Origin: Bacteroidales bacterium | GTDB taxonomy: Bacteria; Bacteroidota; Bacteroidia; Bacteroidales; P3 | NCBI GenBank assembly: GCA_017561155.1 | Contig: JAFZDP010000043.1 | Span: 1 to 52,457 of the forward strand | Reading direction: 5' to 3' | Length of the DNA stretch: 52,457 nt | Part shown: positions 31,471 through 41,453 of the stretch, one piece after another | Layout: each line of letters begins with the position of its first letter | Position numbering within the stretch: the first letter of the stretch is position 1 | Notes under the pieces: model-generated | Told to the model about the DNA's origin: nothing | What the model saw: the letters and a program-made list of their open reading frames with translations, nothing else | Database searches by the model: none | Program-made: the position numbers and the translations under genes

Positions 31471-32279
31471 GTATATATATGTTATGGTTGTAATGTATAT
31501 ATGTTGTTGTAATAATGCATATATGTTTCGGAAGGTATCTTATATGTCTTTTCGTAGTGGGGGATATACTTGTTTTATATTGGGGAATATTTGTTGTTTT
31601 TATCGGAAGTGAAAAGTTAAAAGAAAATATGAAATGTTAAAATGATAGGTCTGATATAGTCTTTAGATGTGGAAACCCCTATGTTTCCTACCCCAAACTA
31701 TGGCACTTTTTATGCCTGAACATTATATTCCGCTCGTGTTGATGATAGGGTGTCATCGTGATAGTGGTAGGGTTTCGTCGCGAGGACGGTATATTTTCAT
31801 CGTGAGGGAGTGTAAAATATATCTCCAAAGCATTTTTTAGAGAAAAGCGTAAAAATAGTTTTTCTTGATAGTCAGGTGATTAATTTTCTAAAGCTTCCGT
31901 AGCTTAAATATTTGCACAAAGATGTATTTTTGTGCGGAAATATTGCGTTTTTCGTGTTAAATCGGTTGGTGTTAATATATGATAATTTTATTATTATGTT
32001 AATGCAGAGTTGCTGTGGGTAGCAGGGACGAAAATGGGGTTTTCGTACTTGGCAATAATGTGCATTCTGAGATGGAAAAATGTTGTTGGGTGGCTTGGTA
32101 ATGTGGTGTGTTGTGGTTGGAAATTTATCTTGTTTTTTTATTGAAAAATATATGCAATTTTGTTTGTTGTCTATTGGGGATTGAAGGTTGTTTATATAGC
32201 TAAAAAGTTTGCTTTTTTGTGCAATAAAACACGATAAAATACGTTACAAAAAATATTAAAAACAAAAACTAAATTAAAT
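31471..32279. other. Long intergenic region without recognised gene
   Basis: There is no convincing ORF in this ~800-base stretch. There are TATATATG-type short repeats at 31472-31527, a small hairpin AAGCT-TCCGT-AGCTT at ~31891, and an inverted repeat AATATTTGCACAAA / TTTGTGC-AAATATT at 31907-31944. The leader of the antiporter gene is AT-rich. A small RNA or a long 5' leader is possible, but nothing proves it. Confidence 0.4.
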
Positions 32280-33860
32280 ATGAATATGCAAATAGAATTA
32301 CTACTACTTATCCTATCTATATTATTCTTTGTAAGTATTTTGGCCGATAAAGCAGGATCTCGTTGGGGAGTTCCGTCGTTGTTGTTGTTTTTGGGTGTGG
32401 GTATGCTTTTTGGAAGCGATGGTTTTGGTTTCAACTTCGAGAACATTACCATTTCTACATCGGTGGGAACGGTGGCATTGTGTATAATACTTTTTTCTGG
32501 GGGTATGGATACCAAGATGAGCGATATACGTCCTGTGTTGTCGCAGGGATTGTTGTTGGCTACTGTGGGAGTGTTGCTTACGGCTGCTGTTACAGGATTT
32601 GCCACATGGTGGATATTTGGTAAAACTCATGTTTCGGTAGGGTTGGGGCTTGTAACTGCCTTGCTGCTTGCAGCCACAATGTCGTCTACCGATTCAGCTT
32701 CGGTGTTTTCTATTTTGCGTTCGAAAGGGTTGCATCTCAAAAACAATTTGCGTCCTATGTTGGAGCTTGAGAGTGGTAGCAACGACCCTATGGCTTACAT
32801 ACTTACCATCACGCTGATAGATATATTGAAGGTAAGTGATGGGGCTATGCCTAATGTGTTTCAAACAATATTGTTTGTGCTTATGCAATTGGTTATTGGT
32901 GCTGCAATGGGATATTTGTTGGGCAAATTGTTGGTTTGGGGTATCAATAAGTTGAATATCGACAATGCGTCGTTATTCCCAATTCTTATATTCACTTGTT
33001 GTATTTTTATATTCTCGTTTACCTATTTTCTGAAGGGTAACGGATATTTGGCTGTATACATAGGTGGTTTGGTTATAGGCAATAGTCGTGTGGTTCACAA
33101 GCGTTCTACAATGAAGTTTTTCGATGGTTTGTCGTGGTTGTCGCAATTGTTGATGTTCTTGTTGTTGGGGTTGTTGGTAAAACCGCACGAACTTGTACCT
33201 GTTATAGTTCCGGGTCTTATTATTAGTTTTTTGATGATATTTGTTTCTCGCCCATTGGGAGTGTTCGTTACATTATTGCCTTTCCGAAAAATGGGAATAA
33301 GAGATAAAGCTTTTGTGTCGTGGTGTGGGCTTAGAGGTGCTGTGCCTATCATTTTTGCCATTATGGCTCTTGCAGCAGATATTCCACATGCAGGACTAAT
33401 ATTCAATATAGTGTTTTTCTGTACTTTAGTATCGCTTGTGGTGCAAGGTACATCGCTATCGATGATGGCAAAATGGCTTGGTGTGTTGGAAGAACCGGAC
33501 CCACTGAAATCGCCAAAACACTTTGATATAGAGTTGCCTGAAGACGTGAAAAGCGAGGTGAGCGAGATAGAGATAAACGAAAATATCCTTAAACACGGCA
33601 AAAAACTTATGCACTTGGGAATGCCTGAAAATACATTGGTAATTATGGTGAAGCGTAACGATTCGTTTTTTGTTCCGACAGGAAAAAGCGATTTGCAGCT
33701 GCACGATAAATTGTTGGTTATAACAGATAACAAAGCAACATTGTCCGAAACGTATGCACGGCTAAATATTCCAAAGCAAGACGACGAACAAGAGTTGGAA
33801 CAAACAAAAGCAAAAAACGATGATGTTGCCACTGCTGAAACCACCGACAAACAAGAGTAG
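32280..33860 (+). CDS. CPA1-type cation/proton antiporter with RCK_C domain (NhaP2/CvrA-like)
   Basis: In this 526-residue protein, residues ~1-390 contain about a dozen membrane helices, including the conserved LGLVTALLLAATMSSTDSAS, ESGSNDP and SWCGLRGAVPIIFA motifs of CPA1 exchangers. The Asp of ND in ESGSNDP is the usual ion-binding residue. The C-terminal part (~430-500: LMHLGMPENTLVIMVKRNDS, DKLLVITD) is a TrkA-C/RCK_C regulatory domain, followed by an acidic tail. It exchanges K+ or Na+ for protons across the inner membrane and helps set pH and volume. Confidence 0.9.
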   Translation: MNMQIELLLLILSILFFVSILADKAGSRWGVPSLLLFLGVGMLFGSDGFGFNFENITISTSVGTVALCIILFSGGMDTKMSDIRPVLSQGLLLATVGVLLTAAVTGFATWWIFGKTHVSVGLGLVTALLLAATMSSTDSASVFSILRSKGLHLKNNLRPMLELESGSNDPMAYILTITLIDILKVSDGAMPNVFQTILFVLMQLVIGAAMGYLLGKLLVWGINKLNIDNASLFPILIFTCCIFIFSFTYFLKGNGYLAVYIGGLVIGNSRVVHKRSTMKFFDGLSWLSQLLMFLLLGLLVKPHELVPVIVPGLIISFLMIFVSRPLGVFVTLLPFRKMGIRDKAFVSWCGLRGAVPIIFAIMALAADIPHAGLIFNIVFFCTLVSLVVQGTSLSMMAKWLGVLEEPDPLKSPKHFDIELPEDVKSEVSEIEINENILKHGKKLMHLGMPENTLVIMVKRNDSFFVPTGKSDLQLHDKLLVITDNKATLSETYARLNIPKQDDEQELEQTKAKNDDVATAETTDKQE

Positions 33861-33892
33861 AAACAAAGAAAGAAAATAAATTTATTGTTGGT

Positions 33893-33922
33893 TTGAAAAT
33901 CAATAAAAATTTAGTATCTTTG
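33893..33922 (+). promoter_or_regulatory. Canonical Bacteroidetes promoter
   Basis: TTG at 33893-33895, 19 bases, TATCTTTG at 33915-33922, 24 bases before the gene at 33947. Confidence 0.75.
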
Positions 33923-33946
33923 CATAAATAATAAAAGAATAAATAT

Positions 33947-34258
33947 ATGTCTGTATTGCTTGAGTTTGCGATGTTTCCGACCGATAAGGCAGAGAGTGTA
34001 AGTCCTTATGTAAGTCGTATTATCGGATTTATAGACCAATCTGTTTATCCCTATCAGCTGACAGCGATGGGAACTATTGTAGAAACCGACACCATAGAGC
34101 AAGCATTGGATTTGGTGAAAGATTGCTACAAACTATTGGAGCCTGACTGCAAAAGGGTGTATTCTACTCTTACTTTCGACATTCGTACAGGGGTAGACAA
34201 CAGAATGGTGGGCAAGGTGCAATCGATAGATGATAAAATTCAACGAAACAGACGATAG
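33947..34258 (+). CDS. MTH1187/YkoF-family thiamine-binding protein
   Basis: The 103-residue protein matches the family in length and pattern: VLLEFAMFPTD near the N-terminus, YVSRIIGFIDQS, YQLTAMGTIVE and a last strand VYSTLTFDIRTG. These small ferredoxin-like proteins bind thiamine or HMP-like ligands. It has its own canonical promoter; no TPP riboswitch precedes it, unlike the thiamine locus 9 kb away. The gene after it is a ZIP transporter 30 bases downstream. Confidence 0.8.
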   Translation: MSVLLEFAMFPTDKAESVSPYVSRIIGFIDQSVYPYQLTAMGTIVETDTIEQALDLVKDCYKLLEPDCKRVYSTLTFDIRTGVDNRMVGKVQSIDDKIQRNRR

Positions 34259-34288
34259 ACACATAAATATTACTGCTAAGAAAGAAAA

Positions 34289-35071
34289 ATGACACTTATA
34301 TACTGCTATCTTTTCATAATAATGGGTATAATGATATGGGGCGTTATTATACCAAGCAAGAAGAAAATAAGTCCTAACGTTATGCAACTGACCACTACCT
34401 TTGGCGGTGCGTTTTTGTTTGCTGTATGCTTTTTGCAGTTGCTACCACACTTGTTCGAACCGCATATTCACAACCATACCGAATTGTGCAACCATCATAG
34501 TCATTGCGATATAAATACGTTTCTTAAACCAGGTATTTGGGTGTTGGTGGGCTTTCTGATACAGTTGTTTCTTGAAACTCTTACACGAGGTATAGAACAC
34601 GGACACAACCACGCCGATTGTTGCAACCACTCTGCCAAAGGACACGTCCACCCTATAGTAGGGTTGTTGCTTGGCTTGTCGTTGCATTCGTTTTTGGAGG
34701 GTATGCCTTTAGCTTATGGCGATGGAGAAATACATTGGGGGCTTTTGTATGGAATAATACTACACAATATCCCAATTACTTTGATACTTATAACGCTGTT
34801 TATAAACAATAACTATTCTACACTCAAGTCGTTGTTGTTGTTGGGAATATTTGCAGTAATGACACCGCTTGGGTCTGTATTCAACAACGTATTCTTGGTG
34901 AATATAACCAACATTCAGCAGCCAATAATGGGTGTGGTGGTAGGTATATTGCTACATGTAAGCGTAAGTATTTTGTTCGACCATGATAATAACAACTATT
35001 CTCGTTGGAAGTTTTTATTGATAATATTGGCATTCGTATTGGCATATATCGTGCCGGGTTGTCAGCATTAA
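34289..35071 (+). CDS. ZIP-family metal (zinc) transporter
   Basis: The 260-residue protein has about eight membrane helices. His-rich loops (HIHNHTELCNHHSHCD, HGHNHADCCNHSAKGH) lie between helices 2-4. The family motif HSFLEGMPLAYG and the next HNIPITLILITLF supply the transmembrane His/Glu metal site. It imports Zn2+ or related metals into the cytoplasm. It is probably co-transcribed with the MTH1187-like gene. No Zur-like operator was identified. Confidence 0.88.
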   Translation: MTLIYCYLFIIMGIMIWGVIIPSKKKISPNVMQLTTTFGGAFLFAVCFLQLLPHLFEPHIHNHTELCNHHSHCDINTFLKPGIWVLVGFLIQLFLETLTRGIEHGHNHADCCNHSAKGHVHPIVGLLLGLSLHSFLEGMPLAYGDGEIHWGLLYGIILHNIPITLILITLFINNNYSTLKSLLLLGIFAVMTPLGSVFNNVFLVNITNIQQPIMGVVVGILLHVSVSILFDHDNNNYSRWKFLLIILAFVLAYIVPGCQH

Positions 35072-35146
35072 TACAAGGGAGGAATAGTTGAATACAGATA
35101 TACGTTTTTTATACTAAAAACTTGAAACACAAAAAACACTACAAGA

Positions 35147-36580
35147 ATGAAAATGAGAAAACCAAAGCAAGAGATAATACTTGAAGATATAGAAATAACA
35201 GATGCTGGTAGCGAAGGCAATGCAATAGCAAGAGTAGACAACAAGGTGATATTTGTACCATTTGCTGTGCCTGGTGATGTTGTGGATATAAAGATATTCA
35301 AAGCCAAAAAGAACTACGCTGAAGGGCGAGTGATAAACATAAAAAAATATTCCGACCTGAGAAGCGAAGTGAAATGTCCTCACTTTGGTACTTGTGGGGG
35401 GTGCCGTTGGCAAAATATGCAATATAGCGAGCAGCTAAAATACAAACACAAACAAGTGGTAGACAATTTGGAACGATTGGGTAAGATAAATGTAGAAAAA
35501 ATGCAACCTATATGTGGTTCTGACAATATATTTTACTATCGTAACAAGTTGGAATACACTTTTTCCAATCGTCCGTGGATAAGCAACGAAGATATAAAAA
35601 ATCCTGACTTTGTTCCCCAGCCCAACGCTTTGGGATTTCATATACCTGGATTGTTCGATAAGATATTGGATATAGAGCATTGTGCACTTCAAGAAAACTT
35701 GTCGAACGAGATAAGACTGAGTATAAAAGAATATGCTTTGGCAAACAATTTAGAGTTTTATGATATAAGAAACCATACAGGATTTTTGCGTAATATCGTT
35801 ATCCGAAACACATCGATAGGCGAGTGGATGTTGGTGGTAATAGTAGCCAAAAATGAACCTGAATTGCTAATGCCTTTGATGGAGTTTTTGAAAAATAAAT
35901 TCCCACAGATAACATCGTTGCAATATATAATCAACGAGAAATTGAACGACTCGTATACCGATTTGGATGTGATGACATACAGTGGAAGAGATTATGTGGT
36001 AGAGAGTATGCCTGCCTACAAAGGTATGGGAGATAATTTAGAATTTAAGATAGGACCGAAGTCGTTTTACCAAACCAATTCGCATCAAGCATATAAATTA
36101 TATAGTTATGCTGCTGACTTTGCAGATTTGAAAGGCGACGAAGTGGTGTACGATTTATATACAGGAACAGGTACTATAGCTAACTTTGTTGCAAGACATT
36201 GCAAGAAGGTGGTAGGTATAGAGTATGTAGAAGATGCTATTGTAGACGCTAAAGATAATTCGCAACGCAACAATATTTCCAACACCGTATTCTATGCAGG
36301 CGATATGGCTAAGGTACTTACCGAAGAGTTCGTGGCACAGAATGGTACTCCAGACTTGGTTATAACCGACCCACCACGTGCAGGTATGCACGAAAAGGTG
36401 ATACAACAGTTGCTTAAAACCTTGCCTAAGAAGATTGTGTATATAAGTTGCAATCCTGCCACACAGGCAAGAGATGTGATGGCTCTTTCGGAAAAATACA
36501 ATGTAGAACGCATACAACCTGTTGATATGTTTCCACATACACAACATGTGGAAAATGTGGTAGAGTTGATTTTGAAATAA
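35147..36580 (+). CDS. rlmD: 23S rRNA (uracil-C5)-methyltransferase, RlmD-like
   Basis: In this 477-residue protein there is an N-terminal TRAM domain (~8-65), then an [4Fe-4S] site with C77-x5-C83-x2-C86 (CPHFGTCGGC), a central domain and a SAM-dependent methyltransferase domain with DLYTGTGTIANFVA, DPPRAGMH and the catalytic-Cys motif YISCNPATQARD. It methylates a uridine of 23S rRNA; RlmD versus RlmC/RlmCD specificity cannot be told from sequence alone. The start at 35147 or 35153 is equally possible. Confidence 0.92.
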   Translation: MKMRKPKQEIILEDIEITDAGSEGNAIARVDNKVIFVPFAVPGDVVDIKIFKAKKNYAEGRVINIKKYSDLRSEVKCPHFGTCGGCRWQNMQYSEQLKYKHKQVVDNLERLGKINVEKMQPICGSDNIFYYRNKLEYTFSNRPWISNEDIKNPDFVPQPNALGFHIPGLFDKILDIEHCALQENLSNEIRLSIKEYALANNLEFYDIRNHTGFLRNIVIRNTSIGEWMLVVIVAKNEPELLMPLMEFLKNKFPQITSLQYIINEKLNDSYTDLDVMTYSGRDYVVESMPAYKGMGDNLEFKIGPKSFYQTNSHQAYKLYSYAADFADLKGDEVVYDLYTGTGTIANFVARHCKKVVGIEYVEDAIVDAKDNSQRNNISNTVFYAGDMAKVLTEEFVAQNGTPDLVITDPPRAGMHEKVIQQLLKTLPKKIVYISCNPATQARDVMALSEKYNVERIQPVDMFPHTQHVENVVELILK

Positions 36581-36618
36581 ATAAATTCAGCAAGGCACAC
36601 ATAGGGTAGGGAAAGATT

Positions 36619-39600
36619 ATGAAGAGTATTTTGGAAGTATATAGCCAATTGGCAAAAACCAAACAGTTGTTTGCAGAGATAAAGAAACCACAGGCAAGAG
36701 TACGAGTAAAAGGTTTGTCAGGGTCTGCATCAGCGGTGTTGGGGGCATTGTATTCTTCTCAAAATTCCAATATAGGTAATCTGTTTATAGCATCAAACAA
36801 AGAGGAAGCTTTTTATTTGATGAACGATATAGAATCCCTATTGGGCGAAACCGAAAAAGAACTTTCGGAGAAAAAGGTGTTGCTCTTTCCTACTACATAT
36901 CGCAAACCATATCAAACCGAGAATGTAGACAATGCAAATGTGTTGTTGAGGTCAGAGGTGGTGAAACGCCTTAACAACAAAGAACACCCTATTGTAGTCA
37001 CCTATCCTGAGGCACTGTCGGAGAAGGTGGTTTCGTCTCGAACACTGACAAAAAACACACTGAATGTGACTGTCAGTGGAGATATGTCTATCGATACGTT
37101 GATAGACACTATTATGGAATACGAGTTCGAGAGAGTAGACTTTGTGGTAGAACCAGGACAATATGCTGTGAGAGGGGGGATAGTTGATGTGTTTTCTTTT
37201 GCCAACGAATATCCATTTCGTATAGAGTTTTTTGGCGACGATATAGAGTCGCTGAGAACATTTGACCCATCTACGCAGTTGTCTATACAAACTTTAGATA
37301 CTGCAACTATAATACCTAATTTCGACACGAAAGATACTCAAACCAAAGAGGAGCGTGTTTCGTTGGTAGAATACTTTTCGGAAGATGATACTTTGTGGGT
37401 AGACAACTTGATGTTGGTTGCCGAAACCATAGAAAAGTCTTACTCTGAGGCTGTGGAGATATACAAATCGTTGAATACAACCATAGCACGTCAACAACCA
37501 TCTGAGTTGTTTTCAAATGTCAACGATTTTCTGAAGAATATTCTTTCGTTGCATATAGTGGAGTATGGCAATGTTGCTTATTTCTCGGATGCACAAGTGT
37601 TGCAGTACGAAACATCTCTTCAACCATCGTTCAATAAGCATTTCGAACTATTGATAAAGATGCTGAAAGAGTATGCCGAAAAGTCGTACAAAAACTATAT
37701 CTGTGTAGAAAATATTCATCAACAAAAGCGTTTGGTGAAGATATTTTCAGAGTTTAAAGCAGACCAAAGTACCAATGTTACATTTTTGGACTATTCGTTA
37801 TCGAGAGGTTTTGTTGATGATACCAACAAGGTGATATGCTTTACCGACCACGAAATTTTTGAGCGATACCATGGATACAAGGTGAAGAATTTTGCTGATG
37901 CCAAAGAGGTGTTTACTCTAAAAGACTTGTTGGAACTAAAACCAGGCGACTATGTGACACATATAGATTATGGTGTGGGACGTTTTGCAGGCTTGGAAAA
38001 GGTAGATAACAATGGTAAACAACAAGAAGCTATCCGCTTGGTGTACAAAGACAACGATATGTTGTATATAAGCATTCATAGTTTGCACAAAATAAGCAGA
38101 TATGTGGGCAAAGAGGGTGCTACACCTGCATTGCATAGGTTGGGTTCGTCGTCGTGGCAGGTGCTTAAACAGAAAACAAAACAGCGTGTAAAAGATATTG
38201 CCAAAGACTTGATAAAACTGTATGCCGAACGCAAAGCATCCAAGGGATTTGCTTATTCGGCTGACTCTTATTTGCAGACAGAGTTGGAGTCATCGTTTTT
38301 GTACGAAGATACTCCTGACCAATTGAAGACTACAAAAGAGGTAAAAGCTGATATGGAATCGCAGGTGCCAATGGATAGATTGGTGTGTGGCGATGTGGGA
38401 TTCGGAAAAACAGAAATAGCTATACGAGCTGCTTTCAAAGCAGTGAACGATAGTAAACAAGTTGCTGTTTTAGTACCTACTACAATATTGGCATTGCAGC
38501 ACTACAACTCGTTTAAAGACCGCTTGGATGGGTTGCCTTGCAATATTGAATATATAAACAGATTCCGAACAGCAAAAGAGAAAAATAATATATACAAAGA
38601 TTTGGAAAATGGCAAGATTGATATTCTTATAGGTACTCATGCCATTACAAATTCTAAAATAAAATTCAAAGATTTAGGCTTGCTTATCATCGACGAAGAG
38701 CAGAAGTTTGGTGTGAGTGTGAAAGAGAAATTGCGTCAGATGAAAGTGAATGTGGATAGTCTGACTTTGTCTGCAACACCTATACCACGAACTTTGCAGT
38801 TCTCGCTTATGGGTGCTCGCGACCTTTCTGTGATAAATACTCCGCCTGTAAACAGACAACCTGTACAAACCGAGTTGCTTTTGTTTTCCGAAAAGGCTAT
38901 TCGCGATGCTATTCTTTACGAAACATCGCGTGGCGGACAGGTGTTCTTTGTAAGCAACAGAGTAGAGAATTTGCCTGAAATGGCAGGATTGATAAGTAGG
39001 TTGGTACCTGATGCAAGAATAGGTATTGGTCACGGACAGATGGAGGGGGCTAAACTTGAAAAGGTATTGATGGATTTTATCAATGGCGATACCGATGTCC
39101 TTGTTTCGACGGCGATAGTAGAAAATGGTTTGGATATTCCAAATGCAAATACCATTATAATAAACGATGCTCAAAACTTTGGTCTTAGTGGTTTGCACCA
39201 ACTAAGGGGTAGGGTAGGACGTAGCAACAAAAAGTCATTTTGTTATTTGTTGGTGCCATCGTTCAATACTCTTACTCCTGAGGCTCAAAAACGCCTTAAA
39301 GCTATCGAAGAGTTTTCTACCATAGGCAGCGGATTTAATATTGCCATGCGTGACCTTGATATTAGAGGGGCAGGCAATATATTGGGGGCAGAGCAGAGTG
39401 GTTTTATTTCCGAAATAGGCTACGATATGTATCACAAGATACTAAACGAGGCTATAGATGAACTGAAAACCACAGAGTTTAAAGAACTCTATGCTGATGA
39501 GGTGACTGAAAAAGATGATAAATATGTAAAAGAGTGTTTGATAGAAACCGATTTGGAAGTGCTTATTCCTGACAATTATGTATCTAATATTACCGAAAGA

Positions 39601-39990
39601 TTGGTGCTGTACAAAGAACTCAACAACCTTGAAACCGATGAAGAGTTAGACAAGTATCAGACAAATATAGTGGATAGATTTGGACCTTTACCAAAATCTA
39701 CGGAAGAACTTATCGAAACCATAAAATTGCGTCGCTTGGCTAAAGAGGTGGGTATAGAAAAGTTGGTGCTTAAATGCGACACTATGATATGCTATTTTGT
39801 ATCTGACCCTAACAGCGACTTTTACAAATCGAAATACTTTGCAAAACTTATACGTTTTGTGCAAGCTAATGCAAAAATATGCCGTTTGAAAGAGAGCAAA
39901 AACAAATTGTCGTTGGTATTCGATAATATAAAATCAATATCTCAAGCATCGAATATTATTACACAATTTGTAGAGTTTGGAAACAAATAG
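36619..39990 (+). CDS. mfd: Transcription-repair coupling factor Mfd
   Basis: The 1123-residue protein has the usual length and order: UvrB-like N-terminus, RNA-polymerase-interacting (CarD-like) domain (LKPGDYVTHIDYGVGRFAGL), then a RecG-like translocase with Walker A GDVGFGKTEIAIRAAF, DEEQ box IIDEEQKFGV, motif III LSATPIPRTLQ and motif VI LRGRVGRSNKKSFCYL, and a C-terminal TRCF domain. It removes stalled RNA polymerase and recruits UvrA. It is followed by a symmetric terminator shared with the convergent porin gene. Confidence 0.95.
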   Translation: MKSILEVYSQLAKTKQLFAEIKKPQARVRVKGLSGSASAVLGALYSSQNSNIGNLFIASNKEEAFYLMNDIESLLGETEKELSEKKVLLFPTTYRKPYQTENVDNANVLLRSEVVKRLNNKEHPIVVTYPEALSEKVVSSRTLTKNTLNVTVSGDMSIDTLIDTIMEYEFERVDFVVEPGQYAVRGGIVDVFSFANEYPFRIEFFGDDIESLRTFDPSTQLSIQTLDTATIIPNFDTKDTQTKEERVSLVEYFSEDDTLWVDNLMLVAETIEKSYSEAVEIYKSLNTTIARQQPSELFSNVNDFLKNILSLHIVEYGNVAYFSDAQVLQYETSLQPSFNKHFELLIKMLKEYAEKSYKNYICVENIHQQKRLVKIFSEFKADQSTNVTFLDYSLSRGFVDDTNKVICFTDHEIFERYHGYKVKNFADAKEVFTLKDLLELKPGDYVTHIDYGVGRFAGLEKVDNNGKQQEAIRLVYKDNDMLYISIHSLHKISRYVGKEGATPALHRLGSSSWQVLKQKTKQRVKDIAKDLIKLYAERKASKGFAYSADSYLQTELESSFLYEDTPDQLKTTKEVKADMESQVPMDRLVCGDVGFGKTEIAIRAAFKAVNDSKQVAVLVPTTILALQHYNSFKDRLDGLPCNIEYINRFRTAKEKNNIYKDLENGKIDILIGTHAITNSKIKFKDLGLLIIDEEQKFGVSVKEKLRQMKVNVDSLTLSATPIPRTLQFSLMGARDLSVINTPPVNRQPVQTELLLFSEKAIRDAILYETSRGGQVFFVSNRVENLPEMAGLISRLVPDARIGIGHGQMEGAKLEKVLMDFINGDTDVLVSTAIVENGLDIPNANTIIINDAQNFGLSGLHQLRGRVGRSNKKSFCYLLVPSFNTLTPEAQKRLKAIEEFSTIGSGFNIAMRDLDIRGAGNILGAEQSGFISEIGYDMYHKILNEAIDELKTTEFKELYADEVTEKDDKYVKECLIETDLEVLIPDNYVSNITERLVLYKELNNLETDEELDKYQTNIVDRFGPLPKSTEELIETIKLRRLAKEVGIEKLVLKCDTMICYFVSDPNSDFYKSKYFAKLIRFVQANAKICRLKESKNKLSLVFDNIKSISQASNIITQFVEFGNK

Positions 39991-40028
39991 AGTATTTTTG
40001 TATTGTGTTTATATGCTATATCAAAAAG

Positions 40029-40066
40029 AAAAAGAGAAACCAATTAAACTTGATTTCTCTTTTTTT
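40029..40066. terminator. Bidirectional terminator between mfd and the porin gene
   Basis: AAAAAGAGAAA (40029-40039) pairs with TTTCTCTTTTT (40054-40064), with A and T runs on both sides. Confidence 0.8.
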
Positions 40067-40094
40067 ATATCGTATATTCTATAGGTGTGTATCG

Positions 40095-41345
40095 TTAGAA
40101 CGCATATACTGCCGAAAGAATAAATCTCATATTTCCAACATTGTGTCTGTATGGTTCTATGTATTCAGCTACAGTGTATTCTATTTCACCAAAAAACTGA
40201 ATGTTTTTCGATAGATAGTAACCTATACGAGGTTGTACACGCCATAAATAGTCTATGTTTTTGCCTCTTCCGTATATATTCCAACCTTCAATCGACTCGT
40301 CTAAACCGAAGGTTTCTCCATAACCCATAAATATACCAGGACGCCATTTGCCTGTGCTTTTGCCAAAGTCTACCCACATGGTGTAGCATCCAAATGGTTT
40401 GTAGTTGTAATAATAAGAGTTATCACTTATATTATGTTGCAACTGACTTTCTGCATATCCACCCAATAGTAGGTGTGCATCCATGTTTTCTGCTGCTATG
40501 GCTTGCATACGCAAACTCCAATTGTCGAACTGATATTTGGCAAACACTGTAGTGCTGTGCGATGCGAATGTAGTGTTTGTAGTATATGTAAGTCCATCGA
40601 AACCAACAAGAGATGTGCGTGGTTTAAGCAACAAGAAATTATATCCTGCACCCAAAAACAAACGTCCGCTGTTGTATCGTATCATAGCTGTAAGGTCAGG
40701 AACGCAGCTGTTGCGTATATATTCTGTGCTGCTACCCAATGGTAATGGTCCTGAACTCTTGTTGTCTAGTTGGAATGCTGCAACACCTACTGCTTCTATA
40801 GCACCAAAATATTGGGTGTAACGTGCTTGTACCACACGAGAGTATGGGTGAAATGGTGCTCCCATATTCAAAGGGCGTGTACCAGGCATCACTTCGTGTA
40901 CCACAAATGGTGTCCAATATTGTCCTACAAGTAGTTCTGAGTTTGTCCAACGCATATCCATATAGGCGTGACGCAAACGCAACATATTGATACCTGAACC
41001 TGTAGCTCCTGTAAAGTCGCCCTCTACCAATCCGCTCACTTTTGCTCCAAGCATATCAGGGGTTTGTATTCGCAAACCCAATCTCGAAGTTATGGCTACC
41101 ATATTCAATTGTGGTACTGCGTTTATGTCGTTGCCATTTGCATCCAACGATTCAGGCAGTGGATAAAACAACATTTCTCCTTCTCTGCCTTCCAACACTT
41201 TGCGTGTGTCTGCATAGATTTGTGGATTTATATCGCCGTAAAAATTTAATTTTACTTTGTTTTCGCTCTTGTTGGCAGTGGTGTCTTGGGCATACACGTT
41301 GATGCCTGCAAACAATGCTGCCGCTATTAATAATATTCTTCTCAT
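40095..41345 (-). CDS. DcaP-like/porin-type outer-membrane protein
   Basis: I chose the Met 10 residues inside the longest ORF (MRRILLIAAALFAGINVYAQ), which gives a clean signal peptide and a 416-residue protein. The mature part is made of alternating beta-strands (LNMVAITSRLGLRI, VSGLVEGDFTG, LRLRHAYMDMRWTNSELLVG, QYWTPFV) and ends FILSAVYAF with terminal Phe, as in outer-membrane barrels. It resembles DcaP-type trimeric porins. The substrate is unknown. It is the last of three minus-strand genes. Confidence 0.8.
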   Translation of the reverse strand: MRRILLIAAALFAGINVYAQDTTANKSENKVKLNFYGDINPQIYADTRKVLEGREGEMLFYPLPESLDANGNDINAVPQLNMVAITSRLGLRIQTPDMLGAKVSGLVEGDFTGATGSGINMLRLRHAYMDMRWTNSELLVGQYWTPFVVHEVMPGTRPLNMGAPFHPYSRVVQARYTQYFGAIEAVGVAAFQLDNKSSGPLPLGSSTEYIRNSCVPDLTAMIRYNSGRLFLGAGYNFLLLKPRTSLVGFDGLTYTTNTTFASHSTTVFAKYQFDNWSLRMQAIAAENMDAHLLLGGYAESQLQHNISDNSYYYNYKPFGCYTMWVDFGKSTGKWRPGIFMGYGETFGLDESIEGWNIYGRGKNIDYLWRVQPRIGYYLSKNIQFFGEIEYTVAEYIEPYRHNVGNMRFILSAVYAF

Positions 41346-41453
41346 TATTTTCTGTGTGTTTGTCAAAAAAAACAATTAAACCAACCCAAATATGTAGTAT
41401 TTAGTAATTTGGGTTGATTTAACGTCTTGTAAATTAAGTGTATATTTTATTTC

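Noticed and set aside
31471-32279. Riboswitch in the long leader of the antiporter
   Set aside because: No known consensus (c-di-AMP, Mg, Mn, Na-type) was recognised; only simple dyads were seen.
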